Below, one piece after another: positions 50,975 through 58,508 of a stretch of 64,000 bases of DNA. The stretch covers positions 434,001-498,000 of the forward strand of contig NZ_CP047089.1 of the NCBI RefSeq assembly GCF_009937765.1, written 5' to 3'. Position numbers and translations under genes: made by a program. The notes under the pieces are model-generated. The model worked only from the letters and a program-made list of their open reading frames with translations. It was not told the DNA's origin and did no database searches. The stretch comes from Bacillus pumilus (GTDB taxonomy: Bacteria > Bacillota > Bacilli > Bacillales > Bacillaceae). Within the stretch, counting starts at the first letter, position 1, and each line of letters starts with the position of its first letter.

Positions 50975-53230
50975 ATGATTGAAGAAGCCGTTCAGAAGAA
51001 AAGTATCGTTGAGTGTTTAAAGAACCACGATCAAAAAATAGAAATTTTGTTGAGGATAGATGATGATAGGCCATTAGAAGGTCGATTATTTTATTTACTC
51101 ATGAGAGAAAGGGTCTCAAAGCAGGAAGTATACCTTCCTCTTAAACATCTAGTGGAAAATCAATTTCAAATAGAGCTTCATGAAGATTCTTTCTCGAATA
51201 AAATGGAACAAGGGCAAACGTACAACTTATATGTGACGGATTTTTCTGAGATGCTGACTGATAGTAGTGAGAATGAAGATGAAACCGAAGACTCTTCATA
51301 TGATTCTGAGGGTGATGACGAAGAGGTTGAATTGGAGGAGGAAGAAGACCAATTCACAAGTGAAAACAACCAGTATTATAAGTGTCGTCTAAGGCTAGAT
51401 GTGGAGATGCCTGAACTCTGTTTCATAGAAAATAAAAGTGCAATGCTCCTTGCTGTACCATATCGTACGGATAAAGGTAATGCTTCTATTAAGATCAAGA
51501 GAGAAATGAAGGTCAAGAAAACGAATCAGATATCACTTAATGAGACCAATCTCCTTACTATAAGTGGATATTGTGGTGTCATAAGTGCTGAGCACTCTTA
51601 TCGAATCAAAAACATTCAAATTCTGTTTAAAAGGGGCGAAGTGGAGCATCGGTTCCCCGTAAACTATCAGCGAAAAAGTGATGTGGATGGTTATAGAACG
51701 GATGGGGAGATCCCGGAAATATATCCATTCAACGTTGAAGTTCCTTTAGGAGGATTAACTTATTCTACAGATAAGAGATATATCTATAGAATGTATTTAG
51801 AATTTATATGTGAAGTTAATGGAACAGAAGAGACTTTAACAACACCATCTCTTGTGTTTGGAGATCGATCTATTCAACTAAAGGGACTCGTCCAAATACA
51901 AAAGCAGAATAATGTCCCAATTCGATATGAGGTGTATCGAAAGAAAAAGAGACGACAAACGCTAGGCATTCGAATCAATGATTATACAATGAAGACTCGT
52001 GTGAAGTACTACGTCAAAAGCAAGTGGAAGAAGTTCAAAAAGCAAATCGGTAAAATAAAGAAAGTCCGTAACCGTCTTGTGACAAGTACCTTCAAAACGA
52101 CCTTTCAGCTTGCGAGCAAGCTGTCTGTGAAAAAGAAAACTGTTGTTTTTGAAAGTTTTAATGGAAAACAATTTAGTTGTAACCCGCGTGGGATCTATGA
52201 GTATATGAAAGAAAATCATCCAGAATATACGTTGATCTGGAGCGTGAAAAAAGGGCATGAAGCACCGTTTAAGGAAAAGGGCATCTACTATATCAATCGT
52301 CTGTCATTGAAATGGATTTTTGCAATGGCAAGAGCCGAATATTGGGTCGTCAACAGCCGTTTACCTCTATGGGTTCCAAAACCAGAGCATACAACATACT
52401 TGCAGACATGGCACGGTACACCGTTAAAACGACTGGCGATGGATATGGACGAGGTGCATATGCCTGGAACAAACACGAAGAAATACAAAAAGAATTTCAC
52501 GAAAGAAGCATCGAATTGGGACTACCTCATATCTCCCAACGCTTACTCGACTGAAATCTTTACACGTGCCTTCCAATTTCAAAAGACCATGATTGAGTCA
52601 GGATATCCGAGAAATGACTTCCTTCATAATCAAAACAATGAAGAAACGATGAGAGCACTCAAACAAAAGATGAACCTGCCACTTGATAAAAAATTGATCT
52701 TATATGCTCCGACATGGAGAGACGATCAATTTTATAAAAAAGGGCAGTACAAATTTGATTTAGATCTTGATTTGCATGAGATGAGAGCTGCACTTGGAGA
52801 TGAATATATCATTATTCTGCGCATGCACTATTTAGTTGCTGAAAACTTTGATTTAGGACCATATGAAGGCTTTGCCTATGACTTCTCTCATTACGAAGAC
52901 ATTAGAGACCTTTATATGATTTCTGATCTGCTCATCACAGATTACTCATCTGTGTTCTTTGATTATGCAAACCTCAAACGTCCGATGCTATTCTATGTGC
53001 CAGACATCGAAACATATCGTGACAAGCTGAGAGGCTTCTACTTCGACTTTGAACAAGAAGCACCTGGACCTCTTGTGAAAGAAACAGCCAGCGTCATTGA
53101 CTGGGTAAGAGAAACAGAACAGCCGATCTTTACTTTGCCAGCTTCATTCGCACCGTTTTATGAGAAATTCTGTTACTTAGAGAGCGGGGAGTCTTCGCAA
53201 CGTGTGGTGAAGACTGTTTTTAAATATTAA
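50975..53230 (+). CDS. tagF: CDP-glycerol:poly(glycerophosphate) polymerase TagF
   Basis: 751 aa (746 in B. subtilis). It polymerises the glycerol-phosphate chain of wall teichoic acid at the membrane. The N-terminal beta-rich region (1-330) contains a strongly acidic stretch at about 96-130 (runs such as DDEEVELEEEED). A basic amphipathic linker (about 330-390) likely binds the membrane. The catalytic domain (about 390-745) has TVVFESFNGKQFSCNPRGIY, TWHGTPLKRLAMDMD (catalytic His), ESGYPRNDFL, LYAPTWRDD, ILRMHYLVAE and LLITDYSSVFFDYANLKRP. RBS AGAGGAGA is 10 nt before ATG 50975. A double-hairpin terminator follows. Confidence 0.93.
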   Translation: MIEEAVQKKSIVECLKNHDQKIEILLRIDDDRPLEGRLFYLLMRERVSKQEVYLPLKHLVENQFQIELHEDSFSNKMEQGQTYNLYVTDFSEMLTDSSENEDETEDSSYDSEGDDEEVELEEEEDQFTSENNQYYKCRLRLDVEMPELCFIENKSAMLLAVPYRTDKGNASIKIKREMKVKKTNQISLNETNLLTISGYCGVISAEHSYRIKNIQILFKRGEVEHRFPVNYQRKSDVDGYRTDGEIPEIYPFNVEVPLGGLTYSTDKRYIYRMYLEFICEVNGTEETLTTPSLVFGDRSIQLKGLVQIQKQNNVPIRYEVYRKKKRRQTLGIRINDYTMKTRVKYYVKSKWKKFKKQIGKIKKVRNRLVTSTFKTTFQLASKLSVKKKTVVFESFNGKQFSCNPRGIYEYMKENHPEYTLIWSVKKGHEAPFKEKGIYYINRLSLKWIFAMARAEYWVVNSRLPLWVPKPEHTTYLQTWHGTPLKRLAMDMDEVHMPGTNTKKYKKNFTKEASNWDYLISPNAYSTEIFTRAFQFQKTMIESGYPRNDFLHNQNNEETMRALKQKMNLPLDKKLILYAPTWRDDQFYKKGQYKFDLDLDLHEMRAALGDEYIIILRMHYLVAENFDLGPYEGFAYDFSHYEDIRDLYMISDLLITDYSSVFFDYANLKRPMLFYVPDIETYRDKLRGFYFDFEQEAPGPLVKETASVIDWVRETEQPIFTLPASFAPFYEKFCYLESGESSQRVVKTVFKY

Positions 53231-53244
53231 ATATGATATTGCAT

Positions 53245-53300
53245 GCATAAATCACTTAATACACACTTTTTGTGTATTTTGACTGATTTATGCTTTTTTC
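53245..53300 (+). terminator. Nested-hairpin terminator of tagDEF
   Basis: Outer stem GCATAAATCA/TGATTTATGC (perfect, 10 bp), inner stem AATACACA/TGTGTATT, then T6. Confidence 0.9.
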
Positions 53301-53422
53301 GAGTAGACACTAAACCTATTTTTTAAAATAGTTGTTCGAAGTTTACGAGAAAAAAGAATTATTTTTGTCCACTTTTATTTGCAACAGGATAGAATATTTA
53401 GGTACAAGTATTGAAAAAATTG

Positions 53423-53451
53423 TTGTTTTTACACATGTGAAAACCTATAAT
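53423..53451 (+). promoter_or_regulatory. Putative sigma-A promoter of the accessory polymer operon
   Basis: -35 TTGTTT (53423-53428), 17-nt spacer, -10 TATAAT (53446-53451). It is the only clear promoter before the gene train that runs to the window end. Confidence 0.6.
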
Positions 53452-53530
53452 TGTATATATAGTAGAGATTTTGTTAAAATATGAATCTGTTTCTAAAATT
53501 GTTCGTCAATTGAAAGTGAAGGGGATCATT

Positions 53531-54736
53531 TTGTCCAAAAGAATTTTGCTTATCACTCAAAATTTTTACCCTGAAATTGGTAGTGCGGGTAATAGGCTTA
53601 AAAATATTTATTTAATGCTACAGAGAAAAGGTTATGATGTAAGGGTCTTAACAACTCACCCAAGTTATCCTGAAAAGAACTTCTATCATAATGATAAATT
53701 TTGGGATGAGGAAGAATTAAATAATGAAGATAAAAGAATTATAAGAGTTGCAGTGAAAAATAAGAAATATTCGTTTAGCTTTTTAAATAGACTTATCTAT
53801 TATCTAGAAATTATGTCGAGAATGATCATATTTATTTTTAGAGATAAAAATAAATATGATCTAATTTATGTTACAACGCCTCCGATATTTGTTGCACTTT
53901 CTGGAGTAATTGCAAAACACAAATATAAGGCGAAAATGATTTTAGATATTAGAGATTTATGGCCAGATTCATTAAAAGGCGTAGGTATTTTCAAACATTC
54001 TTTAATTATTTGGTTTTTTAAAAAAGTTGAAAAATATATATATAAAAAATCTGATCATATTGTAATAAATAGCAAAGGATTCCAAAAATATCTGGTGGAT
54101 CAAAAAGAAAAAATAACATTCATTCCAAACTCAGCAAGAAAAGAAGAGTTACCTAAAAATGATAAGAAAACAACAGAACAATTTACGGTTGTTTTTGCTG
54201 GTAATCTAGGGTTAGCCCAAGATATAAGCGTCTTTGAGAATATTGTAGGGAAACTTAAAGATCATAATATTAAAGTGATAATTATCGGTTATGGGGTTAA
54301 TAAACAAAAACTTGAGAAATCTATTGCTGAAAAAAACTTTCAACATGTTGAATTCATTATACCAGTGTCAAGAAAAGAATGTCTGGAAATAATGGCACAA
54401 TGTGATGTCGGTATAGCAACTCTTAATCACTCGGTAATCTTTGAGACAGTTCTTCCTGGGCGTATTATAGACTATTTAACTTGTAAATTACCTGTAGTCG
54501 CATCAGTCTCGGGCTATTCAAAGGAGTTAATTGAACGAGAAAAAGTTGGTTTAATCGCAAGTACGAAAACTAGTAATGAAATGGTTTCTCATATTCTTCA
54601 TTTATATAAAAATCCTAAACTAGTTGAAGCAATGAAAAATAATTGTCGCACGTTTATTGAAAAAAATTTTTTGTGGGATAATAATATACTGATATTAGAT
54701 GAATTGATAAAAAAAATAATAAAAAAGGTTAATTAG
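53531..54736 (+). CDS. Family-4 glycosyltransferase (WbuB-like)
   Basis: About 401 aa, a GT-B fold cytoplasmic enzyme. It has ILLITQNFYPEIGSAGNRL with the N-terminal loop, YDLIYVTTPPIFVAL, LDIRDLWPDSLKGVG (IRDLWPDS is the landmark of the WbuB / aminosugar-transferase group), VVFAGNLGLAQDI and the C-terminal VLPGRIIDYLTCKLPVVAS. A TTG start at 53531 is proposed because AAGGGGATC is just upstream and the product then begins SKRILLITQ; the longer in-frame reading to 53471 has no ribosome site. First gene of the AT-rich operon. It probably adds an N-acetylated deoxy-aminosugar or hexosamine; donor not known. Confidence 0.82.
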   Translation: MSKRILLITQNFYPEIGSAGNRLKNIYLMLQRKGYDVRVLTTHPSYPEKNFYHNDKFWDEEELNNEDKRIIRVAVKNKKYSFSFLNRLIYYLEIMSRMIIFIFRDKNKYDLIYVTTPPIFVALSGVIAKHKYKAKMILDIRDLWPDSLKGVGIFKHSLIIWFFKKVEKYIYKKSDHIVINSKGFQKYLVDQKEKITFIPNSARKEELPKNDKKTTEQFTVVFAGNLGLAQDISVFENIVGKLKDHNIKVIIIGYGVNKQKLEKSIAEKNFQHVEFIIPVSRKECLEIMAQCDVGIATLNHSVIFETVLPGRIIDYLTCKLPVVASVSGYSKELIEREKVGLIASTKTSNEMVSHILHLYKNPKLVEAMKNNCRTFIEKNFLWDNNILILDELIKKIIKKVN

Positions 54737-54738
54737 TC

Positions 54739-56034
54739 ATGAAAAAAAATATATGTATGTTTGTTTGGAACCACTTTACAAATGACGCTAGAGTAATGAG
54801 AGAATGTACAGCTTTGTCAGAAAAAGGATACAACGTAGACTTGATTTGTATACATGACCCGTCACTTAAAGATTTAAAGAGACATGAAGAAATGAATGAA
54901 AGGTTTCATGTTTATCGGGTGAAGAGATTTCCAAAATGGATAGTATTATTTCATAACGTATTTAAATTGTTGAAAAGTAAGAAATATCTTTTGTTTTTGC
55001 TTTTTTTAGTTTGGATTTTGAGCGTATATTATCAACCGTTATCTACAATTATATTTACAATTTTCCTAATAATTTTATTGAAAACTAAAATTAAAACTTT
55101 AATTATTCGAGGAAGTATTTTATGCAGAATGATATTGAAGGGTTTTAATAAAAAATATGATTTTTATCATTCTAATGATTTAAATACATTACTGCAAGGA
55201 GTTATATGCTCTAAGTTTAGACTTAATAAGAAAAAGCTAATCTATGACTCACATGAAGTTCAAACTAGTCGAACAGGATATGATAGTAAGTTCTACGGAG
55301 TGATGGAAAGTTTTCTTTTAAGATTTGTTGATCAAATGATTGTAGAAAATCATACAAGAGCAGAATATAATAAAAAGCTTTATGGGTTTTACCCACAGGT
55401 AGTTCACAACTATCCATTTATTCAAAATAAATCAATAGGTCAAGTTAATTTACACAAAATCTTAGGAATCTCAGCGAAAGAAAAAATATTGTTGTATCAA
55501 GGAGGAATTCAAACCGGCAGAGGTTTAGAAAACTTAGTGAAAGCTGCTCCATATTTTACTGAAGGAACTTTGGTTTTTATTGGAGATGGGCGTATTAAAA
55601 ATAAACTTATTCAATTAACTGAAGAAATGGATCTTTCTCATAAAGTTAAGTTCCTTCCAAAGGTCCCATTAGCAGAACTCCCTAAATATACAAAGAATGC
55701 ATATTTAGGTTTTCAAGTTCTTAATAATGTCTGTTTTAATCATTATTCAGCTTCTTCAAATAAATTATTTGAGTATCTAATGAGCGGGGTACCAGTAGTT
55801 GCTTGTAATTTTCCAGAGATAAAAAAAGTAGTTGAAGGTAACAACGTGGGATTGTGTATTGATTCTCATGATCATGAGGAAATTGCTAAGGCTGTAAACT
55901 ATATGATTGAGCATCCTGAAAAAACTGCCGAACTTAGTACAAATGCTATTGAAGCAAGCAATCAGTACAACTGGGAAAATGAAAAGGAAAACTTCACTCG
56001 CATCTACGAATCATTAGGAGGAGAAACTGCTTGA
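54739..56034 (+). CDS. Family-4 glycosyltransferase with a membrane hairpin
   Basis: 431 aa. It has the N-terminal FVWNHFTNDARVMRECTALS, a strongly hydrophobic pair of segments at about 83-120 (YLLFLLFLVWILSVYY then TIIFTIFLIILL), DFYHSNDLNTLLQGV, LIYDSHEVQTSR, LLYQGGIQTGRGLENLVKA, FIGDGRIK and SASSNKLFEYLMSGVPVV. The GT4 fold is clear. The hydrophobic hairpin inserted in the N-terminal half would fix it to the membrane. It begins 2 nt after the preceding gene, and its end overlaps the next start by 4 nt. Acceptor and donor unknown. Confidence 0.82.
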   Translation: MKKNICMFVWNHFTNDARVMRECTALSEKGYNVDLICIHDPSLKDLKRHEEMNERFHVYRVKRFPKWIVLFHNVFKLLKSKKYLLFLLFLVWILSVYYQPLSTIIFTIFLIILLKTKIKTLIIRGSILCRMILKGFNKKYDFYHSNDLNTLLQGVICSKFRLNKKKLIYDSHEVQTSRTGYDSKFYGVMESFLLRFVDQMIVENHTRAEYNKKLYGFYPQVVHNYPFIQNKSIGQVNLHKILGISAKEKILLYQGGIQTGRGLENLVKAAPYFTEGTLVFIGDGRIKNKLIQLTEEMDLSHKVKFLPKVPLAELPKYTKNAYLGFQVLNNVCFNHYSASSNKLFEYLMSGVPVVACNFPEIKKVVEGNNVGLCIDSHDHEEIAKAVNYMIEHPEKTAELSTNAIEASNQYNWENEKENFTRIYESLGGETA

Positions 56035-56330
56035 AAAATGAAATTGACTACAGAGCAAAAAGTGTCGAATTAGAAAGAGAGTTAGTTAGTTTGAAGAAAA
56101 GGATGCTTCAATATATCTCTGTCATGAAAGAAATAAACAATGAAGCTTTGTCCCTTGACAAAACAGCTGTTAAGGGTAAAGAAAAAGACCAGTTACTCTC
56201 TAAGTTACGAAGGGTAGAAAAGCAATTAGAAGTTACCGAACGCAAACTCTCTGCTTTGCAAAATTCAACATTAGGTAAATTGACGTTAAAGTATTGGAAT
56301 TTACGTAAACGGTTGAGAAGAGGGGTATAA
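56031..56330 (+). CDS. Small coiled-coil protein of the polymer locus
   Basis: 99 aa, highly charged and almost wholly heptad-like from residue 8 to 78 (ELERELVSLKKRMLQYISVM, LLSKLRRVEKQLEVTERKL), ending in a basic tail with LKYWNLRKRLRRG. No catalytic motif. Translation starts at a TTG overlapping the stop of the preceding gene (TTGA), with GGAGGAG about 6 nt upstream. Coiled coils of this kind are often fused to the N terminus of CgeB-like glycosyltransferases, and the next gene encodes one. I infer a separated coiled-coil partner that oligomerises or docks the neighbouring enzyme, perhaps at the membrane through its basic end. No known family recognised. Confidence 0.75.
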   Translation: MKNEIDYRAKSVELERELVSLKKRMLQYISVMKEINNEALSLDKTAVKGKEKDQLLSKLRRVEKQLEVTERKLSALQNSTLGKLTLKYWNLRKRLRRGV

Positions 56331-56336
56331 AAGGAA

Positions 56337-58499
56337 ATGAAATTATTAGAACTACAGAAGGAGCTCGAAAGCTTCGAAACACAGTTGAAAAGAGAGCTGA
56401 AGCCAGAAGTTGTTGAAGTTGAAGAGCTAGTTAATGCGAGTCTCTGGTTCACTAATAATGATTCTGCTGCTCAAACATTTAATCAAGGTGAAAAATTTAT
56501 CATTGCAACAAATAAAAAAGAGAAGACTTATCTTTCATTTAAAGAGCAGAATAATAGTTTCAAGATACTTCCTCAACAAGAAATACGGATATATCCAGAG
56601 GAAAGAATCAGTGTTGATTTCAGGGTCAAGACATATGGAGATATCAGTGTTTATTTAATTGTAATTGAATACGATGAAAGTAAGAAACTAGCTACTGAAG
56701 TAGTGAAACCTAATCAAATGAAAGAATTTATCACCTCAAAAAACTCAAGAAATCTGAGGATCGCTTTAAAAATTTCGGGAGAAGGTTTTATAGTTGTTGA
56801 AAGCATGAGAATTACTAGAAACCTTGATTTTGATGCCTCTTCTATTTCGAGAATGAACTTATCCCAACATCGTACTCCTCGCCATGTTTCAAAACCTCTT
56901 AAAGAATATAAGGTGGCATGTATTTTTGATGAATTCAGCATGACTTGTTTTAAAGAACAAGTGACGCTCATTCCCTTTACTAAAGATAATTGGAAAGACG
57001 TATTGACACAAACCCCGCCAGATGTACTCATCGTTGAATCTGCATGGAAAGGTAATTTCGGTTCATGGGAGTATATGATTGGAAAATATAATAATCAAGA
57101 TCAAAGCGAACTTATTGCTCTAGTTGAGTGGTGTAAGAGAAAGGGGATCCCAACTGCGTTTTGGAACAAGGAGGACCCAATTCACTTTGCAAAATTCATC
57201 CATACAGCAAAACTTTTTGATTATGTATTTACAACTGATCAAAATATGGTGAGTGAATACGTAAAAATTCTTGGAAGGCCTGCCGCGTATGCTTTACCTT
57301 TCTCAGCAGAGCCTAGACTGCATAATCCTATACAATTAAAGGAGAATAGAATAGATAAGGTTTGTTTTGCTGGTTCTTATTATGCAAACAGGCACGAAGA
57401 TAGAAAGAGAGACATGGAACAAGTTTTGGATATTGCTGCTGAATTCGGTTTGGACATCTATGATCGAAACTATACCTTAAATCAAAAAAAAGAAGAAGAT
57501 TTTAGTTTCCCTAAAAGGTTTCAACAAAGTATTAAAGGGAGCTTGAAATATGATGAAATAGCTAAAGCTAACAAAGGCTACAGGGTAATGTTAAATGTCA
57601 ATAGTGTCAAAAATTCACCGACTATGTTTTCAAGGAGAGTATTCGAGGGGTTAGCTAGTGGGACTCCTATATTAAGCAGTTATTCTGAAGGTATTAAAAG
57701 AATCTTTAAAGATATTGTCATGATATCAGAAGATGAGGAGACATTAAGACAACATTTGAAATCAGTGTTTAAAGACGAAACCTTCTATAGAAGTAAATCA
57801 ATGGAAGGGATTAGGGAAGTACACTTAAATCATACCTACAAACATAGGCTCACTTATATGTTAGGTAAATTTGGATATGGTGTAAAAAAAGAAGAGAAGA
57901 CTGTTGCAGTTATTTCAGTTGTACGCTCAAAGGAAGAAGCATTTAAAGTGATGAATCTTTTCAGGAAACAATCTTGTGAGAATAAAAAACTTTTCTTGCT
58001 ATTAGATAAATTCGATGGATATATTGATATCTTAAATCAATTTAATAATGGTTACATCAATGCTTATGTTCTCTCATATATGGATCATTACGATCGAATG
58101 GAGAACCTTGTCGATTCAGACTATGTCTCATATTTCTCACCTAGTCATTTTTATGGGGAACATTATTTGCTAGATTTATTGATTGCCACAGAATATAGTC
58201 AGGCTGAAATCATAGGGAAAGCAAATCATTTTGTTGGTGATGAAGGCGAAATTCATGAAGTCGGGCAGGGCGCAGAGTATGTGTATGTCAGCGACTTGAA
58301 TATCCATAACTCTTTACTTCATAGACAAGTCTTTAAAGGAGTAGAACTAGTGAAAATTATTTCGGATTTTGAAAACAATATCTCTTTGTACTCGTACTTC
58401 AAGCAGGGGTATAGGCTTTTCAGTTCTGATAAGTTCAACTTTGTAAAAAGTCCCTCTTCAAATTCAACTGAAAAAATTGAGAATACTATAGAAATTTAG
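56337..58499 (+). CDS. DUF3880/CgeB-like glycosyltransferase with N-terminal beta-domain and C-terminal extension
   Basis: 720 aa in four parts. Short coiled coil 1-30. Beta-sandwich-like region about 31-160 (LVNASLWFTNNDSAAQTF, ISVDFRVKTYGDISVYLIV), resembling carbohydrate-binding or stalk domains. CgeB/DUF3880-type GT-B core about 190-510: VLIVESAWKGNFGSWEY, GIPTAFWNKEDPIHFAKFIH, FDYVFTTDQNM, VCFAGSYYANRHEDRKRDME, LNVNSVKNSPTMFSRRVFEG and LASGTPILSSYSEG. A C-terminal GT2-like fold about 520-700 (VAVISVVRSKEEAFKVMNLF) in which I see no DxD motif. Probably a cytoplasmic transferase extending the polymer. ATG 56337 lies 6 nt after the coiled-coil gene. Confidence 0.78.
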   Translation: MKLLELQKELESFETQLKRELKPEVVEVEELVNASLWFTNNDSAAQTFNQGEKFIIATNKKEKTYLSFKEQNNSFKILPQQEIRIYPEERISVDFRVKTYGDISVYLIVIEYDESKKLATEVVKPNQMKEFITSKNSRNLRIALKISGEGFIVVESMRITRNLDFDASSISRMNLSQHRTPRHVSKPLKEYKVACIFDEFSMTCFKEQVTLIPFTKDNWKDVLTQTPPDVLIVESAWKGNFGSWEYMIGKYNNQDQSELIALVEWCKRKGIPTAFWNKEDPIHFAKFIHTAKLFDYVFTTDQNMVSEYVKILGRPAAYALPFSAEPRLHNPIQLKENRIDKVCFAGSYYANRHEDRKRDMEQVLDIAAEFGLDIYDRNYTLNQKKEEDFSFPKRFQQSIKGSLKYDEIAKANKGYRVMLNVNSVKNSPTMFSRRVFEGLASGTPILSSYSEGIKRIFKDIVMISEDEETLRQHLKSVFKDETFYRSKSMEGIREVHLNHTYKHRLTYMLGKFGYGVKKEEKTVAVISVVRSKEEAFKVMNLFRKQSCENKKLFLLLDKFDGYIDILNQFNNGYINAYVLSYMDHYDRMENLVDSDYVSYFSPSHFYGEHYLLDLLIATEYSQAEIIGKANHFVGDEGEIHEVGQGAEYVYVSDLNIHNSLLHRQVFKGVELVKIISDFENNISLYSYFKQGYRLFSSDKFNFVKSPSSNSTEKIENTIEI

Positions 58500-58508
58500 G
58501 TGGTAAGC

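Noticed and set aside
56108-56452. Minus-strand 114-codon open frame across the coiled-coil gene
   Set aside because: It is a serine-rich antisense shadow of heptad-rich coding sequence without ribosome site or family features.
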